From assembly GCA_027579435.1 (NCBI GenBank), contig JANBPK010000813.1, positions 62,001-126,000 on the forward strand: a stretch of DNA of 64,000 nucleotides, in the 5' to 3' direction. The position numbers and the translations under genes are program-made. Positions 62,383 to 64,000 of this stretch are shown one piece after another. Position 1 is the first letter of the stretch, and each line of letters starts with the position of its first letter. This stretch comes from Candolleomyces eurysporus. Its lineage: Eukaryota; Basidiomycota; Agaricomycetes; Agaricales; Psathyrellaceae. A model generated the notes under the pieces. That model did no database searches and was not told where the DNA came from. It saw nothing but the letters and a program-made list of their open reading frames with translations.

Positions 62383-63599
62383 GATGCTTGCAATTACAGG
62401 TCCCTGTCGAGCTTGAGCCTGTCGATTTCCTGCTTGGTCACCTCAACAAATGTCGAGGCGATTCGCTGGGATGAGAGGTGGGGGTGAGGTTTCTCTCAAG
62501 CATCTTCGTTCAGGTTTTTTNATACCGGGGAAGGTCCCCCAGTAAGCTCCAAATGAATGTTTCCCCGTGCAATTTTGCAGATACGAGATTTCCTAACACC
62601 CACAGTTTGGAACCTGCAAATTGGGGTCACATCGATCAAGATCGGAGCGTGCGTGTATCAATTCACCAAATTCGATAACTCCTAGAGGCTTGCTCAGGGT
62701 CAATAGTCCCATGGTCGTCTTCTGCGGCCTGTTTCTCTGTTGCATTCCCGTAAGCGTCGGGACTCCGACCAGCCTCGAGGCCCTGTCTCAGACCTTCGCT
62801 CTGAATTTACGTCAACTGTGAAGGGTTTGCGGTGTTACTAGCTAATTCGGGTGTTGATGGGGGCGAGTGGTTTGTTTTTTGAGACGGAATACAATTGGCT
62901 AGATATCCTATCGAGCCCCGGTATGCGTCGAATAGTTGAACGTTGAAGGTAAAGGTCCCTCTCTATTTGCGTCGTGTGGGCAAGCAAAAACACTAAAGAC
63001 CTCGGGGTGACAATTACGTCCCATTCATCGCACGCGACAATACATTATACAATACAATATGTAACGGATTGCCTGAGTTCATCAGTAGTCATACATATTT
63101 GTTGATAAAGTTAGGACACGAGGCAAATAAGATTCTGATCAACAGAGCAACGTGGAGAAGCGTCATCTGGGCCCGGCGTTTNGTTTTTTCTCATTTTCAT
63201 CTCTTAACGCCGTACCCTGGTGTGTATCGAAGGCGGGTCGAGCAGAAGGAGGACGCTAATGCTTCTCATATGAAATACAAAGGCAAATTCGCGCGAGTCG
63301 TACAGTTCGACGCAGATACAAGAAAAAGGAGATGAACAAGCGGCGGGGCATGATGCTGGCATCTCCTTTCGACTTGACCCTGGATTACTGTGATTGCAGT
63401 TACCAAGTGACCTAGGTGAGAAGCAGAATAGCCCGATTTGGTGATATCTTCAAGTTCAGACGTTTTTTACGGATCGAGTTGGCGATCGTCCGGCGATCGT
63501 GTTCGATTCGTATTTTACATGCTTCTCATTGGTCGCTCGGAAGGAAGTGCAGTGGCTCAAGAAGGGTAACCCAGGCCCAGAGCCGAGTTCTATACACCC
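62383..63599. other. intergenic
   Basis: No gene supported. N at 62521 and 63182 next to T runs. Confidence 0.35.
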
Positions 63600-64000
63600 C
63601 AATTCGTAGCCTTGTGTGATGCAACCCTCGGCGCGCACTGTGGATTAGTGACGTGCAAACGGATGGAAAGCGGAGACTAGCGTGTTTCAATTTGAAACCT
63701 TGTGTGATGCGAATTGAACCCTCGGCGCGCACTTTGGATATCAATGTAGAATATCCCAATCTGTAACCTCGTGTTATGCAGGTTCAGCCCTCGGCGTGCA
63801 CTTTGGACATCACACACACACTATAGCATGTCCGAATTCATAACATTGTGTGATGTAGATTCAATGGTCGGCGCGAACTTTAGATATCGGGCTATCGTGA
63901 TGGCTCGATCCGCGACCTTGTGTGATGCACATCCAACCTCAATGCGCACTTTGGCTATAATTGGCTGTAAAGAGATGGGAAACCAAGACCAGCATATCCC
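63600..64000. repeat. ~75-bp degenerate tandem repeat, at least five units, runs off the window
   Basis: Core ACCTTGTGTGATGC recurs at about 63609, 63697, 63765, 63842 and 63914 (spacing 68-88 bp), each followed by CCCTCGGCGCGCACTTTGG or variants and then AGCATATCCCAAT-like sequence. The array continues to the window end. Confidence 0.85.

Noticed and set aside
63600..64000. Right-edge array as a CRISPR
   Set aside because: Units and spacers are both diverged, spacing varies, and the genome is eukaryotic; it is a minisatellite.

Overview
This is nuclear DNA of a filamentous basidiomycete, most likely a mushroom-forming Agaricomycete. The evidence is short (about 50-70 nt) GT-AG introns in almost every gene, several one-codon-scale exons, and families typical of or confined to that group (DUF6533 membrane proteins, a cospin-like I66 inhibitor, fungalysin M36, single-span 'galactose-binding-like' membrane proteins, stand-alone dsRNA-binding-fold miniproteins). 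I recognise no tRNA, rRNA or CRISPR. The window is a gene-poor, repeat-worn region with a few well-preserved housekeeping genes in it.

Layout. 2.76-6.25 kb: the spliceosomal kinase Prp4 (+, 8 exons), followed by a degenerate tandem-repeat tract (6.6-7.3 kb). 10.5-11.8 kb: a decayed, intron-containing partial copy of the same Prp4 gene. 14.0-14.8 kb: a small protein of unknown function. 19.7-20.4 kb: the histone-fold CCAAT-binding subunit NF-YB/Hap3 (-). 22.1-25.7 kb: three members of a one-TM membrane protein family, one dead and two intact. 26.6-27.2 kb: a beta-trefoil I66 (cospin-type) protease inhibitor. 28.0-29.0 kb: an MIF4G-like HEAT protein. 29.8-31.6 kb: a many-exon DUF6533 seven-TM protein. 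33.8-36.4 kb: a secreted fungalysin metallopeptidase (10 exons). 41.0-42.2 kb: thymine-DNA glycosylase (-). 46.6-49.1 kb: a polytopic membrane protein (-). 57.4-60.1 kb: a 912-residue Ser/Pro-rich protein (-), with a decayed fragment of it at 52.1-52.4 kb.

The most striking element is a dispersed family of eight tiny genes (82-92 aa) at about 0.9, 7.6, 9.3, 18.7, 38.4, 43.9, 53.6 and 62.2 kb, on both strands. Each has the same three-exon layout: a first exon of exactly 10 nt, a second exon of exactly 117 nt and a third of 122-152 nt, with both introns in phase 1. Spliced, each encodes little more than one dsRNA-binding-domain-like fold (helix with FNN..Q, strand PVVxxWxT, strand PWxAEAR, then a C-terminal helix with a K-rich start and AKxxAA). 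None is visible as a single open frame, so they are easily missed. All eight copies read through without stops, which argues for selection. Their function is unknown.

Repeats and decay account for much of the rest: a ~75-bp minisatellite at the right edge, a 15-bp minisatellite at 50.7 kb, direct repeats around a cysteine-rich remnant at 44.6-46.5 kb, a related block at 22.6-23.1 kb, a duplicated segment at 49.4-50.1 kb, a 21-bp-stem hairpin at 37.8 kb and a possible TIR element at 17.4-17.9 kb. Thirteen N bases occur, nearly all directly after homopolymers; one of them breaks the frame of NF-YB and is best read as a base-calling artefact.
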